Positions 30,144 through 43,617 of a DNA stretch of 64,000 nt are shown here, one piece after another; the first letter of the stretch is position 1, and every line of letters starts with the position of its first letter. The translations under genes were made by a program, and so were the position numbers. The stretch is taken from NCBI GenBank assembly GCA_023091665.1, contig JALJCQ010000020.1, positions 1 through 64,000 of the forward strand, in the 5' to 3' direction. This stretch comes from Pythium myriotylum (taxonomy: Eukaryota > Oomycota > Peronosporomycetes > Pythiales > Pythiaceae). The notes under the pieces are model-generated. The model was not told the origin of the DNA. It saw nothing but the letters and a program-made list of their open reading frames with translations, and made no database searches.

Positions 30144-31646
30144 ATGTCGTACAATTTTTACTCGCTGGTGACCTCGATCAAGGACAAGGTGCGTGCTTAA
30201 AGTCACCAATGGGTTCCACTGCGGCGCTGACCGCCGTGGGGCTCGTTCCAGTCGTCGCAGGCCATGGCGACGCTGAGCTCGGACCTCAAGGAGTTCACGT
30301 CCATCGTGCAAGAGGTATGATAACGACAGGACGCGTCTTTCGCGGGGTTGAGAGGGGGGGGGGGGGGGGGGCTGACGAGCGACGGGAGTAGGACGTGGCC
30401 GAGGTCGCCAAGACCGTGCGCAAGACCGTCCACGAGCAGAGCGAGGCGCTGCGCCAGCGCGTGGAAGAGCAGCAGCAACAGGAAGACGGCGACGCGCCGC
30501 GAGAAGACTCGGACAGCGACAATGACGACGCGAAACCGACGCCGCACGCAACACCGGAAGAAGAAGACGGCGAGGCGCAATCGCGACGTGGCTCGCTTTT
30601 CTCGTTTGCCGGGCTCTCGCTCGAGGCCGTGGGCTCCAAGATTCTCCAGTCGGCCGATGGCTTGCTCGATACGCTCGCGCGGGCCGGCGCCGTGGAAGGA
30701 GAAGTGGAAGAGTACGAGGAAGAAGAGACGGCGGAGGACAAGCTCGCGAGTGCGCGTCGGTACCGCCTGCTAGCGCTGCAGGAAGACGCGCACACGTACG
30801 TCCACCCGCCGATGGACGTGGAGACGTTCAAGAAGTGGCGCAAGGCGCTGCCCGACGACGAGTTCCAGTCGATCCAGGACGAAGTGCTCGCCCACTACCC
30901 GACGGTCGCCGAGAAGCTGGCGGAGCTCGTGCCGGCTTCCGTGTCGGCCGAGGATTTCTGGGCCCATTACATCTACAAGGCCTCGCTGCTGGCAGCTCAG
31001 GAACAGCGCGGCGCTGACCTTCTCGAGCACGGTGAGTGGCTCGTCGCGTGCTTTCTTTCGTGGTGGAGAGACTGACTGATCTTGGCTGGTCTCCTTTGTA
31101 GCATTGAACGACAGCGAAGAGGAAGTCGGGTGGGATGTCGACTCCCCACGCAATGGGGATGACCACGATGGGCGCTTTCCTACGTACGAGGACAACCACG
31201 ACGCAGTGCCGATCTTGGAAGACGACGCGCCAGAACCATCGAGTCCCGCGCCAGTGCTGGGCGAGCAGCGACCGGGCACGCCAGACAGCGATGTCGACTC
31301 GCCGACGCCCTTGGACTCGATCTCGAGCGATGGCGAAAGCTGGACCGAACTCGACGACCAGCGGAGAGAGACGCAGCAGCCGCCGCTATCGTCGTCATCG
31401 ACGTCGTCGTTTGTGCCCGTGTACGTGCCAAACGATGGCGTCTACAGTGTGGTCGGATCGGATGCTACCAAGGCAGGTGTCCCATCACGCGTCAAGGAAG
31501 ACGACGAAGAGGACGTGGATTGGGGCGACGACGAAGAGAGTGAGACGCCGTCGGGTATTACCAAAGTGTCTTCATCAGGCAGCGCCGCGGTCATAGAGAC
31601 ACCCGAGACCAAGGCGCGAGGACCCGATTGGGGAGAGTGGGACTAG
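30144..31646 (+). CDS. BSD-domain protein, 4 exons
   Basis: Joined exons 30144-30188, 30252-30314, 30392-31031 and 31102-31646 give 430 residues; all introns are GT-AG (63, 77 and 70 bp) and phase-consistent. The N-terminus (MSYNFYSLVTSIKDK) and the VAEVAKTVRKTVHEQ segment look amphipathic. The BSD domain (about 215-275) has the diagnostic Phe-Trp pair in AEDFWAHYIYKASLL. The rest is acidic and Ser-rich, ending in EDVDWGDDEE and GPDWGEWD. Similar BSD proteins (SYAP1/DOS2 type) act in signalling or membrane-linked roles; the exact job here is unknown. Intron 2 holds a run of about 18 G. Exon 2 could start 9 nt later (CAG acceptor) without changing frame. Confidence 0.85.
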
Positions 31647-33863
<2,217 letters not shown>

Positions 33864-34880
33864 GCGCGCGAAGAACCGAGTAGTGTCAGTCAAGAACGTA
33901 GTGTCGTACGCGCGGACGCAGCAGCCGCATCCCGTAAAGAACGCGCTGGAATGCTAGCTCCTCCGTCCATTTCATCCTAGGATCTTGTGCTCGTCTGTTT
34001 GCCTCAACTACTGCTACTGCTTGCCCCCGACTGACCAAGCGGGAAGATCCGTGGCTTGGGACTCGCTGCGAGGCTCAAGTCTCAGCAATCGCGACTGTCC
34101 AGCCCCAGTGCTACAGCTCACAGCGTAGTAGTTGTAATAGCGTTCGTCTGTGGGCTGCTGCACCCCTAGTCAGTGGACCCCACCCCATGTCTCCCGAGGG
34201 GAGTTTACGAAGACTGGGGACTAATACTAAACCCTGCACTGCGTGTACTGATGGATTGCAGACCAACGTCGAGTCGTGTCATCGTCACGAGCTCGAGATG
34301 TCTCCAGTGCCTCAAGCTTCGCAATCCAAGAAGTCTCGAAGATCTCTCACAATCGTCACTCGTACATCACCAGAGCGTGGATAGAGAGAGCGTGGGGGAA
34401 TTCCCGAGTCCATGAGTCTAGTATCAAAGACGACTGTGGTTTGGACTACGAAAAGCGCCAGTCGTCACGATTCGACTTGCAATCACGTTGAAGGGGATGG
34501 GCGCGCCCATCGAGTGTCGCACGCGAGTCACGGATCGCAGAAGAAGATCCGCCCGTCGGAGAGGAGACCGTCCCGACTGCTGTCGGCTCCAGTCAAAAAC
34601 CTCTTTAAAAGCATACCCTACTGCTATCAAAAGGCTACATCCATCAGAAATCGCAACCTACTATTCTAAATGAATCTGTAAATGTATACCCTGTCGATCT
34701 CGAATGGGATAAAGTGGAGTCAGACTCGGTCCACTGACAACATCAGTCACCCGAGCAGCGTGAGTCACACCCACTTGGATCGCGTTCTCAGACTAAATAG
34801 GATGAGACTTCGACGCCTCATCAAAAGAGACTCTCTCTCTCTCTCTTGCTCTCTCGCTCTCTTGCTGTCCCTCTTCCACC
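33864..34880. other. Intergenic spacer with CT-rich tract
   Basis: No gene seen. A CT dinucleotide run at about 34830-34860 lies just upstream of the next promoter. The frame of the following protease is open upstream to 34682, but this part lacks any sign of coding. Confidence 0.45.
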
Positions 34881-34883
34881 TGG

Positions 34884-34900
34884 TCATTCTCCAATCTTCC
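34884..34900 (+). promoter_or_regulatory. Oomycete initiator plus flanking element
   Basis: TCATTCTCCAATCTTCC matches TCAYTYYNCAWTTTNYY with one mismatch, 30 nt before the ATG at 34931. It argues against using the upstream ATG at 34682. Confidence 0.75.
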
Positions 34901-34930
34901 TCTTCTTCGCAACTCGCCAGTCGCGAGAAG

Positions 34931-36280
34931 ATGCTCTCGACCAAGTCGCTTCTCCGTGGCCTCACAGTCGCCTGTGCGTTGCTCTCGGCGCCGGCACTCG
35001 TCGCGAGCCAACTGACCAAGATCACGCCCATCGCGACGGCCGAGTCCCGTTCCTACGCGGTCGACGCCGCGGCCGTGCGCTCGCCCACGTCGCAGAGCTT
35101 CAGCTACGCTGGCTCGTCCTTCATCTCGGTCCACTTCTCCAGCTTCCTCTTGCTCGACGGTGACAAGGTCGTCGTTCGCAGTGTCGACGGCTCGACGCGG
35201 TTCGAGTACACGGGACTCGGCCGCGGCGAGCTCGGTCTGCAGGGCGGCTTCTACTCGTCGCGTGTGCCGGGCGACACGGCCGTGGTCGAGTTCGTCCCGG
35301 CGCAGGGCTCGGCCATTCAGACCACGGGCATCTCGCAAGGCTTTGCAATTGACCAGATCACGCGCGCGTCCAAGAGCGTGAGCCCGTTCACGGTCTGTGG
35401 CACGGACGACTCGCAGCCGGCCAAGTGCTATGCGAACGACACGACGGCCATCTACGCGACCTCGAGCGCCGTCGTGCGGCTCTTCATCAACGGCACGACG
35501 CCCTGCACGGGCTGGCTCGTGGGCAGCGAGGGCCACGTGCTGACCAACCACCACTGCCTCGACAAGCCCGAGTTGCCGCTCGTGACGGACTACGAGCTGC
35601 GTGCCGAGAGCTCGTCGTGCGACGACGAGTGCCGCGTCCGCATGGGATGCCCCGGCACGATCGTGGCCTCGTCGGCCGAGCTGATCGCGACGGACGCCGA
35701 TCTTGACTACACGCTGGTCAAGCTCAAGACCACGGCCGATCTCAGCTCGTACGGGTACATGAAGCTGCGCGTCGCTGGCCCCAAGCTCAACGAGCGCATC
35801 TACATCCCGCAACACCCGTCTGGGTACGCCAAGCGCATCGCCGTCGTGACCGACGACGGCAGCTTCGCCAAGGTCGAGGGCGTGGACGCGTCGAGCGCGT
35901 GCGGCGACCACCGCGTGCTCTACACGGCGGACACGATCGGCGGTTCCTCTGGCTCTCCGGTGGTCGCGGCCGATGACAACGCTGTCGTGGCGCTGCACAG
36001 CTGCGGTGTGGTGAACCTGCCATGTGTGAACAGCGGCACGGACATTCGAGGCATCATCTCGGACTGGAAGAACAAAGGCGTGGTGCCCAAGGACGCACTG
36101 GACGACCCGAACGCCGCCGTGCCTGTCGGCGGCTGGACGCCCGGCGTCACGCAGGCGCCGACGCCCGCGCCGACCAAGCCGCCATTCTCGATCTGCAGCA
36201 TCTACATCTACCAGAACACGTGCCAGGCGTCGACGCTCGGCAGCTGCCAGTGGCTCAACGGCAAGTGTGTGGCCAAGTAG
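34931..36280 (+). CDS. Secreted trypsin-like protease, one Cys-rich module
   Basis: A 449-residue paralogue of the 25.3-27.0 kb protease. The signal peptide (MLSTKSLLRGLTVACALLSA) is cleaved near VASQ. The beta-rich region and catalytic domain follow colinearly: His in LTNHHCLD, Asp in DADLDYTLVKL, Ser in IGGSSGSPV. After a short APTPAPTK linker it has only one four-Cys module (SICSIYIYQNTC...CQWLNGKCVAK), so it lacks the long Pro-Thr stalk and second module of its relative. Secreted, probably extracellular. No introns. Confidence 0.92.
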   Translation: MLSTKSLLRGLTVACALLSAPALVASQLTKITPIATAESRSYAVDAAAVRSPTSQSFSYAGSSFISVHFSSFLLLDGDKVVVRSVDGSTRFEYTGLGRGELGLQGGFYSSRVPGDTAVVEFVPAQGSAIQTTGISQGFAIDQITRASKSVSPFTVCGTDDSQPAKCYANDTTAIYATSSAVVRLFINGTTPCTGWLVGSEGHVLTNHHCLDKPELPLVTDYELRAESSSCDDECRVRMGCPGTIVASSAELIATDADLDYTLVKLKTTADLSSYGYMKLRVAGPKLNERIYIPQHPSGYAKRIAVVTDDGSFAKVEGVDASSACGDHRVLYTADTIGGSSGSPVVAADDNAVVALHSCGVVNLPCVNSGTDIRGIISDWKNKGVVPKDALDDPNAAVPVGGWTPGVTQAPTPAPTKPPFSICSIYIYQNTCQASTLGSCQWLNGKCVAK

Positions 36281-37183
36281 AGAGAATTGTTTTTTCTTAA
36301 TTTTATTATCAATTGCTACAAACGGCAACTGGGCGCTTTTGCCTTCTTTGCCTCACTGAAAAAAAAAAAAAGTTCAGCGTGGCGTCGGTGGATAACAAGC
36401 CGCTCTCCTCTCTGTGCGCGTGTGGTCAGCAGGGCGTGGGCGTGGGATTCTCTTTCTCGCGGGCCTGTCGATCGGACCGATCTCATCCGGATGCAGTCGC
36501 CGCCAGCCACTTGCCATTGCGGCTGGGATGGCTACACCTCCGCTTTTCCCGTCCGCTTTTCCCGTCCCGTTGCCTGTCGACTCGACGTCATGTGGGCCAC
36601 ACGAAGGCAGCCGTTGCACAAAACATGTAGCCTGACGCCATCGGCCACGCTTTTCACCCACACTGCGCGGGTTTTGACTACCTGGTACTTGGGAACCAAA
36701 ACCACTGAGATACACCACGCGTGACAAGGCTGGGCGCACGCCAGGAAAGGTGCGTGCGGCGCGGACGCGTAGTGTGGTCCGCAAAAGTGTTGGCGTTTGC
36801 TGTTGCAGCAGTAGCGAGCGGTGAAAAGTTTTGGATCCGCCGCGGCTTCGAAGCGGCTTTCCACAACTGGTTCAACGATTCACGCACCTTGTTTTGCGAA
36901 AATGCGCATCATCCATTAGCTCACTTCAACTCATCTCCCTTACTTACGTCCAGTCAAGATCGTGTCAAAACAAGGTGAGACCGAGTGCCTTGCGATCGAA
37001 ACCAGGTGAGACGCACTCCAAGTGGTCAGTTTCCCCCAGTGCGTGCTGGGCAAAACGGCGGCACCCGTGAGCTGAACTCTCTCAATTTCCTTCCACGGGC
37101 GAACGTGGCGCGAACGGCGCGCGTGGTGGGCAGCGCCTTCTCTCGTCTCTCCCTCGCCTCGCCTCGCGACGACTGCCTTCTCG
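36281..37183. other. No supportable gene
   Basis: Intergenic, 0.9 kb. A poly-A run lies at about 36359-36371. No motif-bearing frame on either strand. Confidence 0.4.
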
Positions 37184-38644
37184 ATGGAGCGGCCGTCAGA
37201 GCCTTTCTTCTCCGACCACGTGCGCGTTGCACTCGGCGACGACAACGACGCCGACATGAAAAGCGGCGTGCAGCTGCTCTCGCCCTCACTACAGCGCGGC
37301 CTGCGCGCCACGACGACCGCGAGCTCGCGGCCCGCAGTCTTTGACTACGACTCGTTCACGCTCGAGTCCGTGCGCCGCCGCCACGACTCGCACCTCCACC
37401 CGGCGGCCTCGTCGTCGAACGGCTCGCCGCGGTCGCCGTCCATGGCGCGCGCGAGCTCGCGCGCCTTCAGCAAGGACGGCTCGCTCGACGGCTTCGAGAC
37501 GAGCTCGGCGCGCAGCCTCGACGACTTTGACTGGGCCTCGCGCAACACGCACGTGAGCAGCACGTACAGCCAGGGCAGCAGCCGCCAGTTCCCGCCGCTC
37601 TCGTCCGTGGGCAAGCGCATGAGCATCGCGAGCTCGACCGCGTCGTCCGCGATGCGCAGCAAGTCGCGGCCCGAAGTCGTCGTGCGTGGGTGGCTGCAGC
37701 GCCGCCGCGGACGCATGATCAAGCGCTGGAAGGCGCAGTACTGCGTGCTCAAGACCGACCAGAAGCTCTGCCTCTACGCGAGCGAGGACACAGTGAACGG
37801 ACGCCTCGAAGGCCGCTTCCAGGTGTTGCGCGTGACGTACAATGACAAGAACAGCTCGTTCCAAGTGATCGGCATCGGCAGCGACGAGACGCCGTACAAA
37901 GAAGAGTTTCGCCCGCTCGACGAGGACGGCTGGCGCGCGTGGTTCCAGGCGCTGCGTGAGTTCTTCACGGCCGCGTCGCTCAACGAGGCGCTCGAGCGCA
38001 TGCCTGAGCTCTCGCTCGTGCCAGGCGTGCACGCGGCGCTGCTCGAAGACGACGATGATGAGGTCGGAGGCGACTTTGCGCACGAGGTCGAAGAGATGAT
38101 CATGCGTCCTTACGCGTTCGGCGGTATTGACGACCGCGGCTCCATATCCAACACCAGTAGCACGTCTTCCAGCAACCAAAACCAGCGCACTCACCGCCGA
38201 TCGACCGTCGCGACTTCTGACTTTGAAAAAGCGTCCGAGCCAGTCGCCGACCGCAAGACCGTGCTCTTCGACCCGAACGACTTCCCACGGTTCACCACGA
38301 GCAACCAGGTCGCCGAGTCGCCTGGGGACCTGCCCGATTACTCGGTCGCGCGAGCTTCCAACTACCACAAGCTGTACACGGGCGGTAGACGAAGCCAGGC
38401 CCGTTCCGTCGCGAGTAGCAGTGCGGACTCCCTCTCGAACGCGACGTACCAGCCGGCCCCGAACTCGCTACTGCGTCGGGAGCCGTCAGCCCAGCTACCT
38501 CCACCCGTTGGGCCGATGGACTGCCCCATGATTGAGCGAGACAGTCAGAACGCCATGGCGATTCTCGAGCGTTGTGGCTCCGAGTCGGTTATCTCCAATT
38601 CGACAAGCGACTCGGACCACACGTTCACGTGGAACCACGCGTAG
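37184..38644 (+). CDS. PH-domain protein
   Basis: A 486-residue intronless protein. The first 160 residues and the last 200 are Ser-rich and disordered. A pleckstrin homology domain spans about 164-265, from VVVRGWLQRRRGRMIKRWKA (first strand with basic phosphoinositide-type residues) to the invariant Trp helix GWRAWFQALREFF. It probably binds membrane phosphoinositides. An acidic stretch (EDDDDEVGG) follows. No catalytic domain is seen. It is probably a membrane-recruited adaptor, but its pathway cannot be read from sequence. Confidence 0.85.
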   Translation: MERPSEPFFSDHVRVALGDDNDADMKSGVQLLSPSLQRGLRATTTASSRPAVFDYDSFTLESVRRRHDSHLHPAASSSNGSPRSPSMARASSRAFSKDGSLDGFETSSARSLDDFDWASRNTHVSSTYSQGSSRQFPPLSSVGKRMSIASSTASSAMRSKSRPEVVVRGWLQRRRGRMIKRWKAQYCVLKTDQKLCLYASEDTVNGRLEGRFQVLRVTYNDKNSSFQVIGIGSDETPYKEEFRPLDEDGWRAWFQALREFFTAASLNEALERMPELSLVPGVHAALLEDDDDEVGGDFAHEVEEMIMRPYAFGGIDDRGSISNTSSTSSSNQNQRTHRRSTVATSDFEKASEPVADRKTVLFDPNDFPRFTTSNQVAESPGDLPDYSVARASNYHKLYTGGRRSQARSVASSSADSLSNATYQPAPNSLLRREPSAQLPPPVGPMDCPMIERDSQNAMAILERCGSESVISNSTSDSDHTFTWNHA

Positions 38645-39963
38645 ACGTTTTTGTTTTTTTTTATTCGAGAGAGAGACAGGACGCTTGGGCGAAGAGAAAC
38701 AGCGAGAAGTACAATATCGCAAGCCACTCGGAAGGTTATGGCCGCAGCCCACTGTCTCACGCTCGTGTCTGAATGTTGATAATTCTCCCGAAGATGATTT
38801 GTAGTGTGAAGTGTCGTGGAAGATCATGGGACCCTTCCAAGAAAGGGTCCTGCAACACCCTCTGTAATAGCAACTTTTCCAGAATGTTTCGGGAGTTTGT
38901 GCTCGTCAGTTCCCCTAACGTTACTTGCGACTTGACCCACTGAAATGATACCAACTGCTTCCGGCCGTGCCTTGCTCATCACCCCATCCGTCCTGTCAAT
39001 TTTGTCGGTTCGTCCTTGGCGCGCCCATGGCGATGGGCTGGGTTTTTTCATTATGTTTTTGATGAACTCTGCTTCCATCGACCGAGCGATTCCTAATAGC
39101 TGAGAGCATTCCGATCGGCAAGGCGGAAAAGATTTTACGCCGAAGATACTCGTATCCAGGGAATTCCGTGTGTCGTGTTCATCACACCAGCTGCACCAAG
39201 TGGTGCAATTACAAAGACACTACACCCGTCCAGAAACCATGCTCGAGCAGTACTCACCCCTGACATCCCATTGTTGCCGTGGCTCTTGGCGCACTCTTCG
39301 AGAAGTAGAAGAAGGCCCTCGACGCACGGGTGGCTCCCAGTCGCGAGCGTCCGCCTCTCTTCTCTGTCTCTTTGCTCGCGGACAGGGTGATGGACGGCGA
39401 CCAGATTAGAGTGCGTCGTAGCAAAGAGACAATGCGAAGGTCGGCTTAGCTCACAGTGCGAGCTTTGTTGAGCCAGGAGCAACGCACTACGCTATACTAG
39501 GTGTCGGAGATAGGCCATGTCGAAGTTGTTCGTGTTTTGCTCGAATTTAAGTGAGCATGATTGGTAAAGTGTGGCTTTTCAACGTCGCTACAGCGTCTAA
39601 GACGCTTTGATGCAAAACCGACAGACAAGCCCAACGAGCCTCCATTACGCGGCTACAAACGGTTGCACTGAGCTGGCCGTTCCTTCCAATACGATCCGGC
39701 GTGTGAAACCGCGATTATAGATTGCGAGCAGTACCAAGGACAGCTCCGTCTTGGGTGCCAGGGCATCTATTGTGCGTTCAACCAGTTCATCGAGCTGTTA
39801 GACGACATACCAGAGGGACCATCTTCCTCAGCAGACGACATTCGATGTTCTCAGGTTTCCTCTCAACTTCGCTACCACCGAGTGACTTACCAAGCTTTCA
39901 CTTCAAGTCAGTTTGTTGAATTTTCTCAAGACTGCAACCCGCGGTTTTACCACTTCCCAACTC
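38645..39963. other. No supportable gene
   Basis: A 1.3-kb spacer. Short frames on both strands (e.g. 38824-39078 and 39135-39482, minus) lack motifs and promoter signals. Confidence 0.4.
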
Positions 39964-41958
39964 TCACAATCCTAACGCCTTCTCAACTTCATCAACTGTG
40001 ATTTCACCGACCTCAACACGTACGCGCAGCGAACTGAGTTGCTTGGTCCATGGCTGCCCACTCGACCCGTCCAGCAGTGAGGGTGCTTTTCTCTTGATTA
40101 TATCGTAGAGTCGGATTTTCCTCTCTCGACGCGCATGCTTCAAGGAGCTGCGGACTTCGGGTGCACGGTACACTAGCCACAAGAAGAGGAGCACATCTCG
40201 GTTTGCTTGCCCCCACAACTCGCGAAGATCCATCTCAGACGGTCTCGCATGGTGACAGTGGTCAAACAGATAGCGCAGAAACGACCAACTGGCATTGTAA
40301 GGAGTCACAACCAAGCGAGCCACTGATCCGTCACATTTGTCGCCGTGACGCGCGTGGAGTCTCTTGAACATGTCGATTTGGTTTCGACGAAACGACTCGT
40401 TGATTGTCCAGGAGGTCACGCAGTCTGGGAATTTGTCTTGGAGGTACGTCGCAACGTCCATTCGAATTGCTGACATGGCTCCGTGCATAACGTCTGGGGT
40501 GCACGGAACTCCGAGCTCCAGCAAGCGCTCGACAACCCGTAGATTCCCACTGCGAGCGACTTCCTCTAGCATGCCGATTCCCTGCAGCTGCTCGCGGTCC
40601 GAACAGTTCCTTCCCAGCAGATCAAGCAGCTGAGGGTTGAATCCAAAGCGTATGACAGCAGCCTTCAGCACTTGTCTGTCAATCGCATCGCGCGCAAACT
40701 GGCAGTGCTGGATCATATACGTCACCACCTCGTGGCTTCCTGCGGCAATGGCCTCAAGTAGAAGGGAGTGAGCGCTTTGGTGACAGACATCCGGATGATA
40801 GCGCTCGTGGAGCCTAATGAACGCGTCGAGATCCTTCTTTTCGCTAGCAAACTGGAGCGCGTCAGTCGGCGGAAGCGCTTTGTACTCTTCGATGCCAAGG
40901 GCGTGCCGCAAATACTTCCCTGCATCATTGAAAGGCCACGCCGCGGTGATTTCAGCCACGTTTACCTCGACCTTACTATCGAGAAAGTACTTGACCAGCT
41001 CGATACGATTATCGCGAACAGCCTCACGCACGACAGCTGCAGTAACTGGTTCCCCTCTCTGCTCTCTAAGAAAGCGAAGAGTCTCGACGTCGCCTCTTCT
41101 GGCTGCGCACTCCATGGCCTCGAAGGTGCAACCCTCTGAACGATATTCATGCAGAAACTTGACGACATCCAGTTGTCCGTATCGCGCCGCAGCGTCCATG
41201 GCTTGGGCCGTGAAGATGCCTGAGTTGGTAAACTGCGGAGATGCGTGGAGCCACTTCAGCGTGTCGAGGCAGCCTTGTGCACAAGCCGAGTCCACAATTC
41301 TTGCGGTGATTGTATCGGGTCGCGCAGAAGCCATGAGCTGGACGAAACGCAAGGGCAGGTCTATGCACGTCATGACAACGATCTCCTTACACAGGAGAAA
41401 GACCAGGAAACTGCGGTCGTCTTCATGATTCATCATCGCATCTTCTGCATCTATCACTTGCTCGCACGTCTCTGGGTGGTTGCTGTGAAGCCAATAGACA
41501 ACCTTCCGCATCTCCGCGAGTCGCGTTTCGTCTCTCTCAGTTTCGCGAAGCCTCTCGTGGTAGCTGAGAAGCACCGCAAAGGCAACATCATTTGGCCACT
41601 CAGAAGGTATCTCGTGGCGGCAATTGATAGCCTCGACATCGGCGAGCGTGCCGTGCGTGCATACTTGTCGAATTATCTCACCCAGCGCGAATTGCTCGTC
41701 CTCTTCGTAATATCGTTGGAGGCGCAGTCGAAAGACCATCTCTTCAATGCGAAAGTTGTTGGTCACCAATGCGTAATGGAGCCAGAGGCCTCCTGCTGAG
41801 TATCTATCCTGGTGAAATAGTCGAAATCTCTCAGCATCCGAGAGAGAGAGATAACCTTCGACCTCAGCTTGCAAGAGAAGGTATGGGGTACCTGGCTGGA
41901 AGCTGAACACGTATGCGAGTAGCAGGCGATCGGTGAGAATAGCATGGACCGCGGCCAT
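39964..41958 (-). CDS. Ankyrin-type repeat protein, cassette 1 left
   Basis: A 664-residue intronless protein. The N-terminus (LTDRLLLAYVFSFQPGTPYL) is shared by all four ankyrin genes in this window and may be an F-box-like or other helical module. From about residue 215 to 290 and again around 390-520 are degenerate ankyrin-like helical repeats (AMDAAARYGQLDVVKFLHEY, AMECAARRGDVETLRFLRE). Such repeats bind other proteins. Residues about 205-520 are encoded by a 943-bp tract near-identical to the gene at 44076-46070, while both ends have diverged. No signal peptide. Intact. Confidence 0.85.
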   Translation of the reverse strand: MAAVHAILTDRLLLAYVFSFQPGTPYLLLQAEVEGYLSLSDAERFRLFHQDRYSAGGLWLHYALVTNNFRIEEMVFRLRLQRYYEEDEQFALGEIIRQVCTHGTLADVEAINCRHEIPSEWPNDVAFAVLLSYHERLRETERDETRLAEMRKVVYWLHSNHPETCEQVIDAEDAMMNHEDDRSFLVFLLCKEIVVMTCIDLPLRFVQLMASARPDTITARIVDSACAQGCLDTLKWLHASPQFTNSGIFTAQAMDAAARYGQLDVVKFLHEYRSEGCTFEAMECAARRGDVETLRFLREQRGEPVTAAVVREAVRDNRIELVKYFLDSKVEVNVAEITAAWPFNDAGKYLRHALGIEEYKALPPTDALQFASEKKDLDAFIRLHERYHPDVCHQSAHSLLLEAIAAGSHEVVTYMIQHCQFARDAIDRQVLKAAVIRFGFNPQLLDLLGRNCSDREQLQGIGMLEEVARSGNLRVVERLLELGVPCTPDVMHGAMSAIRMDVATYLQDKFPDCVTSWTINESFRRNQIDMFKRLHARHGDKCDGSVARLVVTPYNASWSFLRYLFDHCHHARPSEMDLRELWGQANRDVLLFLWLVYRAPEVRSSLKHARRERKIRLYDIIKRKAPSLLDGSSGQPWTKQLSSLRVRVEVGEITVDEVEKALGL

Positions 41959-42141
41959 TGGCGCTCCGAGGAAGGAAGGATTGTCGACCGTGCGCTACAA
42001 AGCCGATATGTTTCTATCCTCGGACGTGGTGACGAATTTTCTGAGATTGATTGAAAGCTCAACTTCTCCATTTTTACATCACTCAACTGGGAAAAATGAC
42101 GATCCTGTGTGGCAGCGGATATATGAACTGGAAGTAGCCAA

Positions 42142-43617
42142 CTAGCGGTAGTGTCGCAAGCGCCTCTGGGAATCCAGAACCTCCCATAGCGGCTCAATCA
42201 GAGTTAGGGCGACATCGAGATTGCCCACGGAGACGCCTAACTCAGCCTGTGAAACCTGGTCTTCTGCCGGGAAGTAGTAGACTAGTCCATCCACAAGCGA
42301 CGCCGGCGTGAAGGGGGAGCTCACAAGTGCAGGAGGAGAATCCAGGTTCGCGCCTTTGTACATGTCAAACTTTGCCCACGACGTCACGATGAAGTCACTT
42401 GGTCTGTACAGTCGCCGCAGCTGTACGCGCTGCTTATCAGGCTGTGCGGCGATCCACTGCAGCGTTCTCTGAGCGTCCTCGGTGTCGATCGACCGCACGG
42501 CGTCGTGCACGAACGCAGCAATCTCGGAGAGCGGGGCCGTCGCCAGTGTGTCTGCTGATAACTCGTGGGCTGGACAGAGCACGGCGTTCTGGAAGTATCG
42601 CGGCGGTAGCTTCAACAGCGATCTCACGTTTATGGACGCGAGGAATTGCAGCGGCACGCTCTCAGCTGCTTCACAAGGAGCCATACCATGCAGTCCACAC
42701 AAGTGGAGACGTGCGCGGTGCACACACTGCCAGAGGTGGGCTGTGAGAGAGTCGAAGGTCGAAAATGGCTCGTCACCACGCCCGACGTTGGCTTCATTCT
42801 TAATTCTCGCGAGCTCGCTCGCTGAAAATCTCATCAATCGACCAACCACTGGTGGTGGAGGGGGCGCTTCCGCTGGCTCGATGGATTTGGATTGCAGGTC
42901 TACTGCTGGCGCAAGCTCGAACAGTTGAGGCGAGTACGTGAGCGCGTCCTTGTCGACAAAGTCTGCCAAGTACGAGGCGATCACGGGCGGACTTGCGAGA
43001 GTCACGGCACTCCCATCAACGGCGCGATCGCCACTGCGGGCCGCAAGCGCGCGGTAGACCTCTGCGAGATCACGGATGAGCTGGAAAAAGCCTTCGGCGT
43101 CGCAGATCACGTGGCGCACGCGGAAGCCGAGCGCGACACCGCCACAGGCGAAGCGAGTGTGTTGCAGCGCGAGGATCGGCTCTTCAAACATATCCTCTCC
43201 GAACGCAGGAATCAGCGCATTCCCGACTGCTGGCAGCCAAGCTGCCAGCAGTCGGGACGGAGATCCCGGCTCATCGTCGACTGCGACACCTTCGCATTCT
43301 TGAAGCGTTGCGTCACACTGCGCGATTGTCAGCTGCGCGCCTCGGCCGATCTGCTCGATGTGGAGCGTCTGGTCGGTCGTGTCGAGCGCGAGCCGGCCGG
43401 TGAGCTGCGGATAGAAGTCGAGAAGTCGCTCGAGTGCACGTCGCAAACGCTCGATCGGCACGGTCTCACTTGCGCCGACCGGTCGATAGACGTATACGAC
43501 GGTGATCGGCAAATACCACCGCACAAGTTGGTCCAGCGGGCCCAGCCGCACTCGCGACGCGTGGCTTGTGCCCTCGCTGCCGAGCGTGAGGGTCTCGGTG
43601 ACGCGTACGGACGCCAT
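42142..43617 (-). CDS. BAHD-type acyltransferase
   Basis: A 491-residue intronless protein of the Transferase family (PF02458-like). The N-terminal LGPLDQLVRWYLPITVVYVY and LLDFYPQLTGRL are typical, and the catalytic HXXXD is in RVRHVICDAEGFF (about residue 168). The second family motif, DFGWG, is replaced by a looser KFDMYKGAN, so substrate handling may differ. These enzymes transfer acyl groups from CoA to alcohols or amines of specialised metabolites. The ATG at 43617 (MASVRVTET) is preferred over one 15 codons upstream. It lies between two inverted ankyrin genes. Confidence 0.85.
   Translation of the reverse strand: MASVRVTETLTLGSEGTSHASRVRLGPLDQLVRWYLPITVVYVYRPVGASETVPIERLRRALERLLDFYPQLTGRLALDTTDQTLHIEQIGRGAQLTIAQCDATLQECEGVAVDDEPGSPSRLLAAWLPAVGNALIPAFGEDMFEEPILALQHTRFACGGVALGFRVRHVICDAEGFFQLIRDLAEVYRALAARSGDRAVDGSAVTLASPPVIASYLADFVDKDALTYSPQLFELAPAVDLQSKSIEPAEAPPPPPVVGRLMRFSASELARIKNEANVGRGDEPFSTFDSLTAHLWQCVHRARLHLCGLHGMAPCEAAESVPLQFLASINVRSLLKLPPRYFQNAVLCPAHELSADTLATAPLSEIAAFVHDAVRSIDTEDAQRTLQWIAAQPDKQRVQLRRLYRPSDFIVTSWAKFDMYKGANLDSPPALVSSPFTPASLVDGLVYYFPAEDQVSQAELGVSVGNLDVALTLIEPLWEVLDSQRRLRHYR

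Noticed and set aside
34682..34930. Upstream ATG giving the second trypsin-like protease an 83-residue extension
   Set aside because: The signal peptide starts at 34931 and an oomycete initiator lies at 34884-34900, which would place the transcript start after the upstream ATG. The extension has no counterpart in the paralogue.
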